NCBI RefSeq assembly: GCF_039539345.1
Contig: NZ_BAABCY010000019.1
Location: forward strand, 1-64,000
Origin: Snuella lapsa
GTDB taxonomy: Bacteria > Bacteroidota > Bacteroidia > Flavobacteriales > Flavobacteriaceae
Direction: 5' to 3'
Length of the DNA stretch: 64,000 nt
Shown here: positions 24,604-33,722 of the stretch, piece by piece
How positions within the stretch are numbered: position 1 is the stretch's first letter
Layout of the letters: each line of letters starts with the position of its first letter
Translations under genes and position numbers: made by a program
Notes under the pieces: model-generated
Databases searched by the model: none
What the model saw: only the letters and a program-made list of their open reading frames with translations
Told to the model about the DNA's origin: nothing

Positions 24604-25478
24604 AAGTCTGGAAAAAATATTCTTTTTTGATGTTTTGGATGCATGTACTTTACCCATTCACTACCTCCTGTAGCTTCGGTTGTTTTGCCTCCAAGGTTTA
24701 AATAATGGTTTGCTGTATTATAATGTGCCATGACCCACTTTATATTTACTGTATAATCGTAATGGCGCATGGCTTTTATTAATTCTTTATTCTCTCTATG
24801 TTCCTGAGGTAAGGCCTTAAATTTTGTCCACAAATTATGGGTATTATAAAACTCGGTAAACTTAATAAATTCGTCTTTGTACTTTTCTTCAAAAACGGTT
24901 AGAGTATAACTTTTTTTTCCTGTTTCATAATCTTTACCTGCTGCCTGCCAGTACAAATGTTCAAAAGCGTGCTCATAGGATGTATTTCTATCGATAGTTT
25001 TTCTGTAACGTTTATCTATTAGATTGATAAGTTCGGTTGATGCAAATTCAATTTTTCGATATTGGGCACTTTGAAAACCACTGGCCGGTGTAAGTGTTGT
25101 TCTAAACTTATTATATTGATCGACATCCATACCGTCCTTCATAATGGTAAATGAAGCGGTAAGCATATCGAAATAACGACTAATACGCATGAGTTTTGAG
25201 GCAAACAGAGTAACATCTACCGTATCGTTTTTAGCAACTTGCTCAATTTCAACAAGAATCATTTTAAAAAACAACTCTGTTATTTGATGGTACATTATAA
25301 ATACCATCTCATCTGGTAATGTTGTTCGCTGTACCTGAAGGTTTAACAAGGCATCGGTTTGGATATAGTCCCAATAGGTCATGGGTTTACCGTTAAGCAA
25401 CCCTTCCAATTGAACGTTTACGTCCTGTCCTATTGCTTCATACTTTTCCTTAAGCTGGTCAATTATTTTTGAGTCCAA
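24561..25478 (-). CDS. kynA: Tryptophan 2,3-dioxygenase
   Basis: A 305-residue haem enzyme that opens the indole ring of tryptophan to N-formylkynurenine, the first step of the kynurenine route. Typical blocks are present: TYWDYIQTDALLNLQ, DEMVFIMYHQITELFFKMIL, the SFTIMKDGMDVDQYNKFRTTLTPASGFQSAQ segment with the conserved Arg/Phe substrate residues (GFQS), HLYWQAAGKD, and WVMAHYNTANHYL containing the haem-ligand His. It is full length. It lies between DUF3108 and M23 genes and near hpd and hmgA, consistent with an aromatic amino acid catabolic neighbourhood. Confidence 0.95.
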   Translation of the reverse strand: MDSKIIDQLKEKYEAIGQDVNVQLEGLLNGKPMTYWDYIQTDALLNLQVQRTTLPDEMVFIMYHQITELFFKMILVEIEQVAKNDTVDVTLFASKLMRISRYFDMLTASFTIMKDGMDVDQYNKFRTTLTPASGFQSAQYRKIEFASTELINLIDKRYRKTIDRNTSYEHAFEHLYWQAAGKDYETGKKSYTLTVFEEKYKDEFIKFTEFYNTHNLWTKFKALPQEHRENKELIKAMRHYDYTVNIKWVMAHYNTANHYLNLGGKTTEATGGSEWVKYMHPKHQKRIFFPDLWTEEELQNWGSNI

Positions 25479-25485
25479 AATTTAT

Positions 25486-26271
25486 TTAATTATCAACAAC
25501 AATTTTGAAAGGATGCTTAAGTCCCTTAAACGCTTCAAGGTCTGCCCTTAACGACCCTACAGCTAGATCTGCTTTAATTCGCAAAGGTACTTTATTTTTG
25601 TCTTTCGACACCCAAAGTGTCAAACTTTCTTCTTCTTTAAAAACACGACCTGCCATAACATAAGGTCTGAATTTCAAGGCTTCGACATCACCAAAATCGG
25701 TACTAATTGTATCTTCTCCTAGATACTGCAATTTAAAACCGTAATTCTCCTTGTCAAAAAACATGTCTACTCTTACCTCATCACCAACTTTTAACACACT
25801 TATATCTAAATTATTACGCAAATAATAAAACGTAGAAACCATATCCTGTATATTGGGCCTGGTCTCAATTACCGACTTTTTATTATGTTTTTTGTCATTA
25901 ATATATGCTAAATTCTTTGTTTGGTCGAAATCTATTTCGAGGTCTTTTGTATAGCCTCCTTCGTCGATATTCCTAATAAACCTATAGGGCATAATGGTTT
26001 CCTTATCAAAGTAGCTTTCATATCTATCCTTAACCTTAAAAAACCATTTTATCATACCAGTTGTCCAACCTTTACCAACAACATGGTACACATCTTTATC
26101 GTTTATCTTGGAATCCTTAACGGTGAGCGTCGCATTACCGGCCTTTAAAAACCCACTGTAGCTCATTTTAAATTTAAACCATTCACCTACATCGAAAGCT
26201 GATTTTTCCTGAGAAAAAACAGGATTTAATGCCTGTATTGTTATTAATGCTATAAGTAGTTCTTTTTTCAT
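25486..26271 (-). CDS. DUF3108 exported protein
   Basis: A 261-residue exported protein with a signal peptide (1-20, ending NPVFSQ). Residues about 25-250 match DUF3108, a beta-rich periplasmic family of unknown function: FDVGEWFKFKMSYSGFLKAGNATLTV at the start, DEGGYTKDLEIDFDQ and TLWVSKDKNKVPLRIKADLAVGSLRADL near the end. It is seven bases upstream of kynA, so the two are co-transcribed, although a functional link is not evident. Members are often noted next to cell-envelope genes, and the M23 gene downstream fits that better than kynA does. Confidence 0.8.
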   Translation of the reverse strand: MKKELLIALITIQALNPVFSQEKSAFDVGEWFKFKMSYSGFLKAGNATLTVKDSKINDKDVYHVVGKGWTTGMIKWFFKVKDRYESYFDKETIMPYRFIRNIDEGGYTKDLEIDFDQTKNLAYINDKKHNKKSVIETRPNIQDMVSTFYYLRNNLDISVLKVGDEVRVDMFFDKENYGFKLQYLGEDTISTDFGDVEALKFRPYVMAGRVFKEEESLTLWVSKDKNKVPLRIKADLAVGSLRADLEAFKGLKHPFKIVVDN

Positions 26272-26354
26272 TTGTAAAGGGGTATCTGTGAATGTAACTT
26301 TAAATTTATTATTACGATACAGGAATTACAATTACTGTTCCAAAAGTATTAAAA

Positions 26355-26394
26355 CAATAAAACTCCATCAAAAATAAATAACAGAGTTTTATTG
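26355..26394 (-). terminator. Terminator downstream of hpd
   Basis: An 11-bp perfect inverted repeat, CAATAAAACTC at 26355-26365 and GAGTTTTATTG at 26384-26394, with an 18-base loop. It lies 30 bases past the hpd stop. On the minus strand the stem is followed by TTTTAATACTTTTGG, a T-rich tail. It separates the hmgA-hpd unit from the DUF3108-kynA unit. Confidence 0.7.
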
Positions 26395-26423
26395 ATATTT
26401 ATAAGATTATAAAGCAAATATCC

Positions 26424-27584
26424 TTATAGCGTACCTCTATTTGCTTGTTCTCTTTCAATAGATTCAAAAAGTGCCTTAAAATTTCCGGCTCCAAAACCAC
26501 GTGCTCCCATGCGTTGAATGATCTCAAAGAACAGAGTAGGTCTGTCTTCAACTGGTTTTGTAAAAATTTGAAGCAAATACCCTTCTTCGTCGGCATCGAC
26601 CAAGATCGATAATTTTTGAAGTTCTTTCAAATCTTCTTTCATCATATCCTTATGCTCTCCTAGTCTACTGGGAATATCATCGTAATAAGCTTGTGGTGGT
26701 GGTGGCAAAAACTCAACTCCTCTGTCCCTCAATTGCGATACTGTATGTATAATATCGTCGGTTGCCACTGCAATGTGCTGCACGCCTTCGCCTTCATAAA
26801 AATCCAGATATTCTTCAATCTGTGAACGTTTCTTCCCTTTTGCCGGCTCATTAATCGGAAATTTTATACGCCCATTACCATTGCTCATCACTTTACTCAT
26901 TAATGCTGAATATTCGGTATGTATTTGTTTATCGTCGAACGACAAAAAATTTTCGAAACCCATAACATCCTCGTACCATTTTACCCATGTATTCATTTGA
27001 CCCCATCCTACATTTCCAACCATATGATCAATATACTTAAGCCCAACTGATTTGGGGTTATAATCCGACTCCCAGGCAGCAAACCCTGGCAAAAAGACCC
27101 CTTTGTAATTCTTTCGCTCAACGAACATATGCACTGTTTCTCCATAAGTATAAATCCCTGCCCTTACAACTTCTCCGTGTTCATCCTTTTCAACTACTGG
27201 TTCCATATATGATTTGGCTCCTCGCTTTGTCGTTTCGGCATAAGCCTTTTTAGCATCTTCTACCCACAATGCAATAACTTTTACGCCATCGCCGTGTTTT
27301 ACTATATGATCGTTAACTGGTGATTTACTGTTTAAAGGCGTCGTTAATACCAATTTGATCTTATCTTGCTTCAACACATAGCTAACAGTATCTTTTGATC
27401 CTGTCTCTAAACCCTTGTAAGCAAATGACTGAAAACCAAATGCTGTCTTATAAAAGTGCGCTGATTGTTTGGCGTTCCCAACATAAAACTCCACATAATC
27501 TGTTCCTAGAAGTGGCAAAAAATCTTGTGCCCCTTCAAATATCTTTTCTAAACCGTAGTTTACTGATTTAACTTCTTTACTCAT
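26424..27584 (-). CDS. hpd: 4-hydroxyphenylpyruvate dioxygenase
   Basis: A 386-residue Fe(II) dioxygenase turning 4-hydroxyphenylpyruvate into homogentisate in tyrosine catabolism. Two vicinal-oxygen-chelate halves are visible. Iron ligands are H187 (YIDHMVG), H270 (VQHIAVATDD) and E354 (LFFEIIQRMG). The C-terminal FGAGNFKALFESIEREQ helix that closes the active site is intact. The open frame extends to 27692, but the ATG at 27584 gives the standard N-terminus (MSKEVKSVNYGLEKIFEGAQ). The start is 136 bases downstream of the hmgA stop. Confidence 0.97.
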   Translation of the reverse strand: MSKEVKSVNYGLEKIFEGAQDFLPLLGTDYVEFYVGNAKQSAHFYKTAFGFQSFAYKGLETGSKDTVSYVLKQDKIKLVLTTPLNSKSPVNDHIVKHGDGVKVIALWVEDAKKAYAETTKRGAKSYMEPVVEKDEHGEVVRAGIYTYGETVHMFVERKNYKGVFLPGFAAWESDYNPKSVGLKYIDHMVGNVGWGQMNTWVKWYEDVMGFENFLSFDDKQIHTEYSALMSKVMSNGNGRIKFPINEPAKGKKRSQIEEYLDFYEGEGVQHIAVATDDIIHTVSQLRDRGVEFLPPPPQAYYDDIPSRLGEHKDMMKEDLKELQKLSILVDADEEGYLLQIFTKPVEDRPTLFFEIIQRMGARGFGAGNFKALFESIEREQANRGTL

Positions 27585-27626
27585 ATCAACAGTGTTTATT
27601 CGTTTATTCGCTGAATCGTTTAATTG

Positions 27627-27642
27627 ACAACAAATGTGTTGT
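27627..27642. promoter_or_regulatory. Short palindrome upstream of hpd
   Basis: ACAACAAATGTGTTGT has 6-bp perfect arms around a 4-base centre, 43 bases before the hpd start and in the hmgA-hpd gap. It could be an operator for a dimeric regulator of tyrosine catabolism. The arms are simple and could arise by chance in AT-rich DNA. Confidence 0.3.
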
Positions 27643-27720
27643 TTTATTCCTGATTGAAGAGCTTTCTTTTCGATTTTATAAAAACATAACAAAAACAGGA
27701 AACCGATTCAAATTAATAAT

Positions 27721-28878
27721 TTATTCCAACCAAGATTTATAGTAATCTTCGTCAGCAATTTTCATTGCTTCTTCTGTTAGCTTTAGTGGTTTAAACGTAT
27801 CGACCATTACTGCCAATTCATCGGTTTTTGTTTTGCCTATACTTCTTTCGGTTGCTCCAGGATGCGGGCCATGCGGAATCCCTGCGGGGTGTAAGGAAAT
27901 GTGTCCGGCTTCCACATCATTTCTACTCATAAAATCCCCATCGACATAGTACAGCACCTCATCGCTGTCAATATTACTATGATTGTATGGTGCTGGAATG
28001 GATTGCGGGTGATAATCGTATAATCGTGGCACAAAGCTACACACTACAAAGGCATCGGTTTCAAACGTTTGATGCACTGGTGGCGGTTGGTGAATTCGAC
28101 CGGTAATAGGCTCAAAATCGTGAATAGAAAAGGCATAAGGATAATTATAGCCATCGTACCCAACCACATCGAAAGGATGTGTTGCATAAACCATTTCAAT
28201 AATATCTCCTTGCTTCTTTACTTTTATTAAAAATCCCCCTTTTTCATTATGTGTTTCCAATGTCTCAGGTTTGCGTATATCGCGCTCGCAAAAAGGAGCA
28301 TGCTCTAACAATTGTCCAAACCAGTTTCTATACCGTTTGGGCGTATATATTGGTCGGTGTGACTCGACTATGAAGAGCCTATTTTCTTCCGTATCGAAAT
28401 CGATTTTGTAAATAATCCCCCTTGGAATTAACAGGTAGTCTCCATATTTAAAATCAAGATTCCCCAACATAGTACGCAATTTTCCCGAACCTTTATGGAC
28501 AAATAACAACTCATCGGCATCTGTGTTTTTATAGAAATAGTTTTGAGTAAGCTCTAGTGGCGCTGCCAATACAATGGCACAATCACTATTAATAAGCACT
28601 GTTTTTCTGCTCTCTAAATAATCCTGTTCGGGTTTGATCTGGAATCCTTTTAAACGATATGATTTAATGTTATTTTCAACAGCTATTTTTGGAGCAACAC
28701 TGTATTGTTTTTTTATTTCTTTTACCTGAGTTGGACGTTGCTCATGATAGCTATTTGTATACATACCATCGAAACCAATGGTTCCAAATAATTGCTCGTA
28801 ATACAAACTCCCATCTGGTTTTCTGAATTGAATATGACGTTTATGGGGAATCGTTCCTAATTTATGATAAAATGGCAT
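27721..28878 (-). CDS. hmgA: Homogentisate 1,2-dioxygenase
   Basis: A 385-residue iron dioxygenase that opens homogentisate to maleylacetoacetate, the step after hpd. It has a cupin core with GYDGYNYPYAFSIHDFEPITG, RIHQPPPVHQTFE (iron and substrate His residues), the DEVLYYVDGDFMSR block and SLHPAGIPHGPHPG with metal-binding His. Length is about 385 rather than the about 430 of proteobacterial enzymes, which is usual in Bacteroidota. It is upstream of hpd on the same strand. Fumarylacetoacetase and maleylacetoacetate isomerase are not in the window. Confidence 0.95.
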   Translation of the reverse strand: MPFYHKLGTIPHKRHIQFRKPDGSLYYEQLFGTIGFDGMYTNSYHEQRPTQVKEIKKQYSVAPKIAVENNIKSYRLKGFQIKPEQDYLESRKTVLINSDCAIVLAAPLELTQNYFYKNTDADELLFVHKGSGKLRTMLGNLDFKYGDYLLIPRGIIYKIDFDTEENRLFIVESHRPIYTPKRYRNWFGQLLEHAPFCERDIRKPETLETHNEKGGFLIKVKKQGDIIEMVYATHPFDVVGYDGYNYPYAFSIHDFEPITGRIHQPPPVHQTFETDAFVVCSFVPRLYDYHPQSIPAPYNHSNIDSDEVLYYVDGDFMSRNDVEAGHISLHPAGIPHGPHPGATERSIGKTKTDELAVMVDTFKPLKLTEEAMKIADEDYYKSWLE

Positions 28879-29080
28879 TTTTGCAACTATTAAAATTAAA
28901 TACTAAAAACGTAACTCGTATTTATAGACAAGGTCACATTTAACTAAAAATCAGTATATATAAAGATACAAAAATGCTTGCTTATTCAGGATTTCTCTTG
29001 ATAAGGTAGTGAAGAAATTGCAATAAGTCTTTCCAAAATAACTGCATAACTTTACAAATATCGTAAAAATTTACAGGATT
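28879..29080. other. Intergenic region between hmgA and the patatin gene
   Basis: About 200 AT-rich bases that must contain the hmgA promoter and the end of the uvrC-patatin transcript. I see no full TAnnTTTG match on the minus strand and no perfect hairpin with a T-run. Confidence 0.4.
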
Positions 29081-31315
29081 CTAAAACCAAAAACCAAGAC
29101 TAAAAAACCAAATACCTTTTTTATTTTCGGGAGACCAAGTATATTTTGCTTCAATAGGCCCAGCTAGCGTTTTAAGGGCATATCCAATAGCATAGCCTGT
29201 GTAATCTGGTTCAGAAAACCATTCGCCAGTTTCAAACATATTGTCTTCAACATTGGCAATATTCGCGGCTATATTAATATGGTTTTTCTTAAAAATTTCA
29301 TAGTCTAGAGTAAGAGTAGATTTAACAAAACTATTCCCTGTAAGGGATAAAAAATCATATCCTAAAAACGGAGTATAGTTATTAATTAGTTGCGCTCCAT
29401 AACCTCCGAGAGAAAAATTAAGGTATGGACTTAAGTCCTCACCTATCCTAAACCCTCCTTGCGCCGTTAGGTTTGCCGTAAATTTTGCAGAAAAATCTTG
29501 TGAATAACCTATAGTAGCCTTAGCAATTGATGTTCCTGAAAAATCTTTATTAAGACCTGAAGCATACAGGTAACTATGTAAATCCCCCTCAAACAAGAAC
29601 CCTCTTTTAGGCAAGTACTTATCATCATAGGTATCGAACTTCAATTTACCAAATAAACTTAAATAATCACTTTTTTCAAAAAACGTTTCTTCGTTTGAGT
29701 TATCGGCGACAATCGTCTCGGAAGCAATCCTTAAATGCTTATGTTCTGCACCAAGTGTTAGGGCAAAATCTTTTCTAAAAAGCGTTTGCAAATACAACTG
29801 ATTGGTAAAATCACCTATTTCAAGCGATAGTTTATTTACATTTATCAATGCTAATTCATCTGGTGTCAAAATAGTCTTTGCTGCTACATTCTGATTAAAT
29901 CCATCGAATCGCGACTTAAAACCAACACTCCAATAAAACCCTCTATCGATATAATACTCCAAATTATACCTTACATTATCACCAAGAATTAAATCGAAAG
30001 ACAATACATCGTTCTTTGTAAAAGTTCTTTTTTTAGTAAAATTGATTAGGGCAGAGCTTTTGTATAAATCATCAAAATGCACCCCCAATTTAAAAAACAT
30101 TGTTTTTGAGCTTTCTTCTAAAGAAGCATACATATCGTAGCCCTCTTCACTTTTTGAGGATTCCAAATGATACAAAAAATTATCAAAATTATTGGTTGCA
30201 ACTAAATTATTCACCCCCTTATAAAAATGATCGTAGCTTACTTTTTCCTTGGTTTTGATTTTTAACTTTCCCAATACATAGGATCGCGTATAATTTTTAT
30301 TTCCATTAAGTGTAACCGAATTAATTTTTATGCTATCGACCCGTTTTATTTCTGGACGTTCAATACTATTTGCTTGGTTTTGATTTGAATGAATCTCTTT
30401 AAACTTCTCTGCATATTTTAAAGCTGCACTGTACCCTTGTTTCATAAGTTGTTCACTTGCATCAAAGGAAACCACCGTAAAATCCTTAACTTCTGGCTTA
30501 ATATAAACATCGGTTTTTTTTGACTTCAACCGCATATCATTAATCGTTCGATAATTATTAATTTGAAGTAAAATCTCGGGGGCAGACGTTAGTTCCTTTC
30601 TGGTTGCCAAACTGTCCTGTACATCGGCTCCAATAATAACATCGACGCCTTTTTGCCTAACCTCATCTATAGGATAATTATTAACGACCCCTCCATCTAC
30701 CAAAAGCTGATCGTTTACAATAACTGGCTGAAACAATGACGGAAAGGCTCCGCTAGCCATTATAGATTGTGCTAAATTTCCTTTATCCAAAATCACTGCT
30801 TTGCCTGTTTCTATATTGGTAGCCACACAAAAGAATGGAATTGGCAAAGCACTAAAATCTTCAATATCGTTTACATGCAGCAATAATCTTGAAAGCAATC
30901 CATAGGCATTTTGACCTCTTGATAGTGCTGAAGGCAACTTAATCTTAAAATTATCGAAAGGCAGGACAATGGCATACTTTTCTGAATTTTCACGTTCATA
31001 AAATGTTTTGGAAGCCCTCGGCAAATTATCGTTTAATATATCATCGAAATCAGCATCTTTAAAAATAGCTTCTATTTGCTTCCCTGAATACCCTGAGGCA
31101 TACAGAGCTCCTATAATTGCCCCCATGCTGGTTCCTCCTATATAGTCTATGCGCACTCCCAAACTATCTATAACTTTAAGCACACCAATGTGAGCCAAGC
31201 CTTTTGCTCCACCACCACTAAGCACCAAACCAACTTTTAAATCTTCTTTACTTGTCTCCTGGGCAAAGCCAGAAACACAAAAAAAGAATAAGATTATGGT
31301 TAGTACGTATTTCAT
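29081..31315 (-). CDS. Patatin-like phospholipase with POTRA and outer-membrane barrel
   Basis: A 744-residue outer-membrane protein. A signal peptide (1-18, ending GFAQ) precedes a patatin domain (about 26-300) with the oxyanion loop SGGGAKGLAHIG, the nucleophile S63 in GTSMG and the dyad D207 in DGG. A POTRA-like segment (about 325-400, INSVTLNGNKNYTRSYVLGKL) and a C-terminal BamA-like barrel (about 405-744, ending WFFSLGFWF) follow. The plan matches fused patatin-barrel proteins of the PlpD/type Vd kind. It probably hydrolyses lipids at or outside the outer membrane. It overlaps the end of uvrC by four bases, so the two are translationally coupled. Confidence 0.9.
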   Translation of the reverse strand: MKYVLTIILFFFCVSGFAQETSKEDLKVGLVLSGGGAKGLAHIGVLKVIDSLGVRIDYIGGTSMGAIIGALYASGYSGKQIEAIFKDADFDDILNDNLPRASKTFYERENSEKYAIVLPFDNFKIKLPSALSRGQNAYGLLSRLLLHVNDIEDFSALPIPFFCVATNIETGKAVILDKGNLAQSIMASGAFPSLFQPVIVNDQLLVDGGVVNNYPIDEVRQKGVDVIIGADVQDSLATRKELTSAPEILLQINNYRTINDMRLKSKKTDVYIKPEVKDFTVVSFDASEQLMKQGYSAALKYAEKFKEIHSNQNQANSIERPEIKRVDSIKINSVTLNGNKNYTRSYVLGKLKIKTKEKVSYDHFYKGVNNLVATNNFDNFLYHLESSKSEEGYDMYASLEESSKTMFFKLGVHFDDLYKSSALINFTKKRTFTKNDVLSFDLILGDNVRYNLEYYIDRGFYWSVGFKSRFDGFNQNVAAKTILTPDELALINVNKLSLEIGDFTNQLYLQTLFRKDFALTLGAEHKHLRIASETIVADNSNEETFFEKSDYLSLFGKLKFDTYDDKYLPKRGFLFEGDLHSYLYASGLNKDFSGTSIAKATIGYSQDFSAKFTANLTAQGGFRIGEDLSPYLNFSLGGYGAQLINNYTPFLGYDFLSLTGNSFVKSTLTLDYEIFKKNHINIAANIANVEDNMFETGEWFSEPDYTGYAIGYALKTLAGPIEAKYTWSPENKKGIWFFSLGFWF

Positions 31316-33105
31316 TTTTTATGGTAATAGTTATAAATTTTTTCTGCTCTTGAAACACCTATTACAGTTTCCAACTCATCCAATTTAGCATTTGCAATTC
31401 GTTTTACGGACTTAAAATGCTTTAACAAAACTACTATTGTCTTTTCCCCTACTCCAGGAATGGTTTCAAGTTCTGTATTTAACGCACTTTTACTTCTTCT
31501 ATTCCTATGGTGTTCGATTCCAAACCTGTGTGCTTCATTACGTAGTTGCTGGATAACTTTTAAGGTTTCACTTTTCTTATCTAAATATAAAGGAATTGGA
31601 TCGTTTGGGTAAAATAATTCTTCCAAACGTTTCGCAATTCCGACAATTGCAATCTTCCCTCTTAAGTTAAGCTCCTCTAAACTCTTTAGAGCAGAGGACA
31701 ACTGTCCTTTCCCCCCATCAATAACTATAAGTTGAGGTAATGGCTGCTCTTCTTCAAGTAATCGTTTGTAGCGTCTGTATACCACTTCCTCCATAGATGC
31801 AAAATCATCGGGGCCAACTACTGTCTTAATATTAAAATGACGATAATCCTTCTTACTTGGTTTTCCGTCTTTAAAAACTACACATGCTGCAACAGGGTTA
31901 GTACCTTGAATGTTCGAGTTATCGAAACATTCGATATGCCTAGGCTCCTCAGAAAGCCGTAAATCTGCTTTCATTTGTGCCATAATCCTATTAACATGTC
32001 TGTCTGGATCGGTTATCTTTATCTGTTTAAACCGCTCCATCCTATAATACTTGGCATTGCGAAGCGACAAATCTAAAATATGCTTCTTATCTCCTAATTT
32101 GGGGATAGTTACCTTAAGGTTTTGCCCTAAATCAATTTTAAAAGGCACATAAATTTCTTTGGATTTTGAATTGAAACGTTGCCTGATTTCAGTAATTGCC
32201 AGCTCCAGCAATTCCTGATCACTTTCATCCAACCTCTTTTTTATCTCTAAAGTATGTGAACGGATAATGGAACCGTAAGACAATTGTAAAAAATTGATAT
32301 AACCATAACTTTCATCGCTGGTTATCGAAAACACATCTACATTGCTAATCTTAGGATTTACAATTGTTGAGCGCGCTTGGTAATTCTCTAATATCTCTAT
32401 TTTTTCCTTTATTTTTTGCGCTTCTTCAAACTGCATATCTTCTGCAAACTGCTTCATTTGTGATTTGAATTGCGATAGGGAATCTTTAAAATTACCTTTT
32501 AATAGTTCTTTAATGGCTTTGACATTCTCATTGTATTCCTTTTCGGTTTCCAATCCTTCACAAGCACCTTTACAGTTACCCAAATGATACTCTAGGCAAA
32601 CCTTATATTTTCCTGATTCAATTTTAGCTTCTGATAAATGGTAATTACATGTCCTTAAACTGTACAACCCCTTAATTAAGTCTAACAAAGTCGATACTGT
32701 TTTCATACTGGTATAGGGACCAAAATACTCGCTTCCGTCCTTAATGACACGTCGTGTAGAAAACACCCTTGGAAAACGCTCGTTTTTAATACAAATCCAC
32801 GGATACGATTTGTCATCTTTCAACATGACATTATAGCGAGGCTGGTATTTTTTTATCAAATTGTTTTCCAACAGTAAAGCATCTGTTTCGGTATCGACAA
32901 CAATATGCTTGATGTTAGCTATCTTTTTTACCAATACTCTGGTCTTCCCATTTTCATGCACCTTTGTAAAATAAGAGCTAACACGCTTTTTTAAATTCTT
33001 TGCTTTCCCAACGTACAAGATAGTCCCTTCTGCATCGTAGTACTGATATACGCCGGGGGCATTTGGCAAGGTTTTTAATTGTATATCCAAAGTTGGCTTA
33101 TCCAT
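31312..33105 (-). CDS. uvrC: UvrABC system protein C
   Basis: A 597-residue nucleotide-excision-repair endonuclease subunit making both incisions around UvrB-marked lesions. It has the N-terminal GIY-YIG nuclease (about 10-95, PNAPGVYQYYDAEGTILYVGKAK), the four-Cys region near 160-185 (CNYHLSEAK, CLEYHLGNCKGACEG), the UVR helix (about 205-240), the RNase H-like C-terminal nuclease (ECFDNSNIQG, VIDGGKGQLSSA) and a helix-hairpin-helix tail (IPGVGEKTIVVLLKHF, VIGVSRAEKI). It is full length. Confidence 0.97.
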   Translation of the reverse strand: MDKPTLDIQLKTLPNAPGVYQYYDAEGTILYVGKAKNLKKRVSSYFTKVHENGKTRVLVKKIANIKHIVVDTETDALLLENNLIKKYQPRYNVMLKDDKSYPWICIKNERFPRVFSTRRVIKDGSEYFGPYTSMKTVSTLLDLIKGLYSLRTCNYHLSEAKIESGKYKVCLEYHLGNCKGACEGLETEKEYNENVKAIKELLKGNFKDSLSQFKSQMKQFAEDMQFEEAQKIKEKIEILENYQARSTIVNPKISNVDVFSITSDESYGYINFLQLSYGSIIRSHTLEIKKRLDESDQELLELAITEIRQRFNSKSKEIYVPFKIDLGQNLKVTIPKLGDKKHILDLSLRNAKYYRMERFKQIKITDPDRHVNRIMAQMKADLRLSEEPRHIECFDNSNIQGTNPVAACVVFKDGKPSKKDYRHFNIKTVVGPDDFASMEEVVYRRYKRLLEEEQPLPQLIVIDGGKGQLSSALKSLEELNLRGKIAIVGIAKRLEELFYPNDPIPLYLDKKSETLKVIQQLRNEAHRFGIEHHRNRRSKSALNTELETIPGVGEKTIVVLLKHFKSVKRIANAKLDELETVIGVSRAEKIYNYYHKK

Positions 33106-33110
33106 TCAAC

Positions 33111-33118
33111 CAAAGGTA
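33111..33118 (-). promoter_or_regulatory. -7 promoter box immediately before uvrC
   Basis: On the minus strand TACCTTTG (33118 down to 33111) is a full match to TAnnTTTG and ends only five bases before the uvrC ATG. Transcription would begin at or next to the start codon, giving an almost leaderless message. A weak TTTA -33 element lies 22-23 bases upstream. Confidence 0.5.
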
Positions 33119-33296
33119 ATTATTTTAATTTTTTATCTCTTAAATACAATCTTATAATTCTAATAAAAGAATTTCTTGAAACGAACTATCTCCGAGATAG
33201 AGCCTAGGGGAATTATTTTCGATTAAACTTTTAACGTTAAAGTGCGTTTTCGAATTGACTAATTTGCTACATTGCGCCACTTTTTAAAAACGTTAA

Positions 33297-33722
33297 ATGA
33301 GTAAACAAATAATAGGAAGAGTTGATAAGATTGACTTTCCTAAACTTAATTTGTTCAATATAGACGCCAAAATAGATACAGGTGCTTATACATCGGCTAT
33401 TCATTGCTCAAAAATTATTGAAGAGAATAATGCTTTACGCTGTACCTTTTACAGTAAAGGGCATCCTAACTTTAGTGGAAAGGAGGTTGTTTTCAGCACA
33501 TTTTCACGTACAAACGTAAAAAGCAGCAATGGTTTTAAGGAAAATAGGTATAAAATAAAATCTGAAGCCATATTTTTTGGAAAAACATATAAGATTAACT
33601 TAACTTTAAGCACACGTGATGACATGAAATTTCCTGTACTAATAGGCAGGCAATTTTTAAAACGAAAATTTATTGTAGATGTGGATTTAGAAAATATTTC
33701 CTTCAATCTTAAAGCCTTATGA
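33297..33722 (+). CDS. Retropepsin-like aspartic protease (RimK-associated family)
   Basis: A 141-residue protein of the family annotated as ATP-dependent Zn protease or RimK-associated retropepsin-like. The fold signature is DTGA at 27-30 (AKIDTGAYTSAIH), with a second conserved stretch LIGRQFLKRKFIVDV near the C-terminus, the counterpart of the retropepsin ILGR motif. Such proteins are dimeric aspartic-protease-like folds whose substrate is unknown. The ATGA overlap with the following rimK-like gene shows translational coupling, so it probably processes or binds the product of that ligase. Confidence 0.85.
   Translation: MSKQIIGRVDKIDFPKLNLFNIDAKIDTGAYTSAIHCSKIIEENNALRCTFYSKGHPNFSGKEVVFSTFSRTNVKSSNGFKENRYKIKSEAIFFGKTYKINLTLSTRDDMKFPVLIGRQFLKRKFIVDVDLENISFNLKAL

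Noticed and set aside
27585..27692. 36-codon N-terminal extension of hpd
   Set aside because: The extension has no resemblance to HPPD and includes a palindrome; the ATG at 27584 gives the standard N-terminus.
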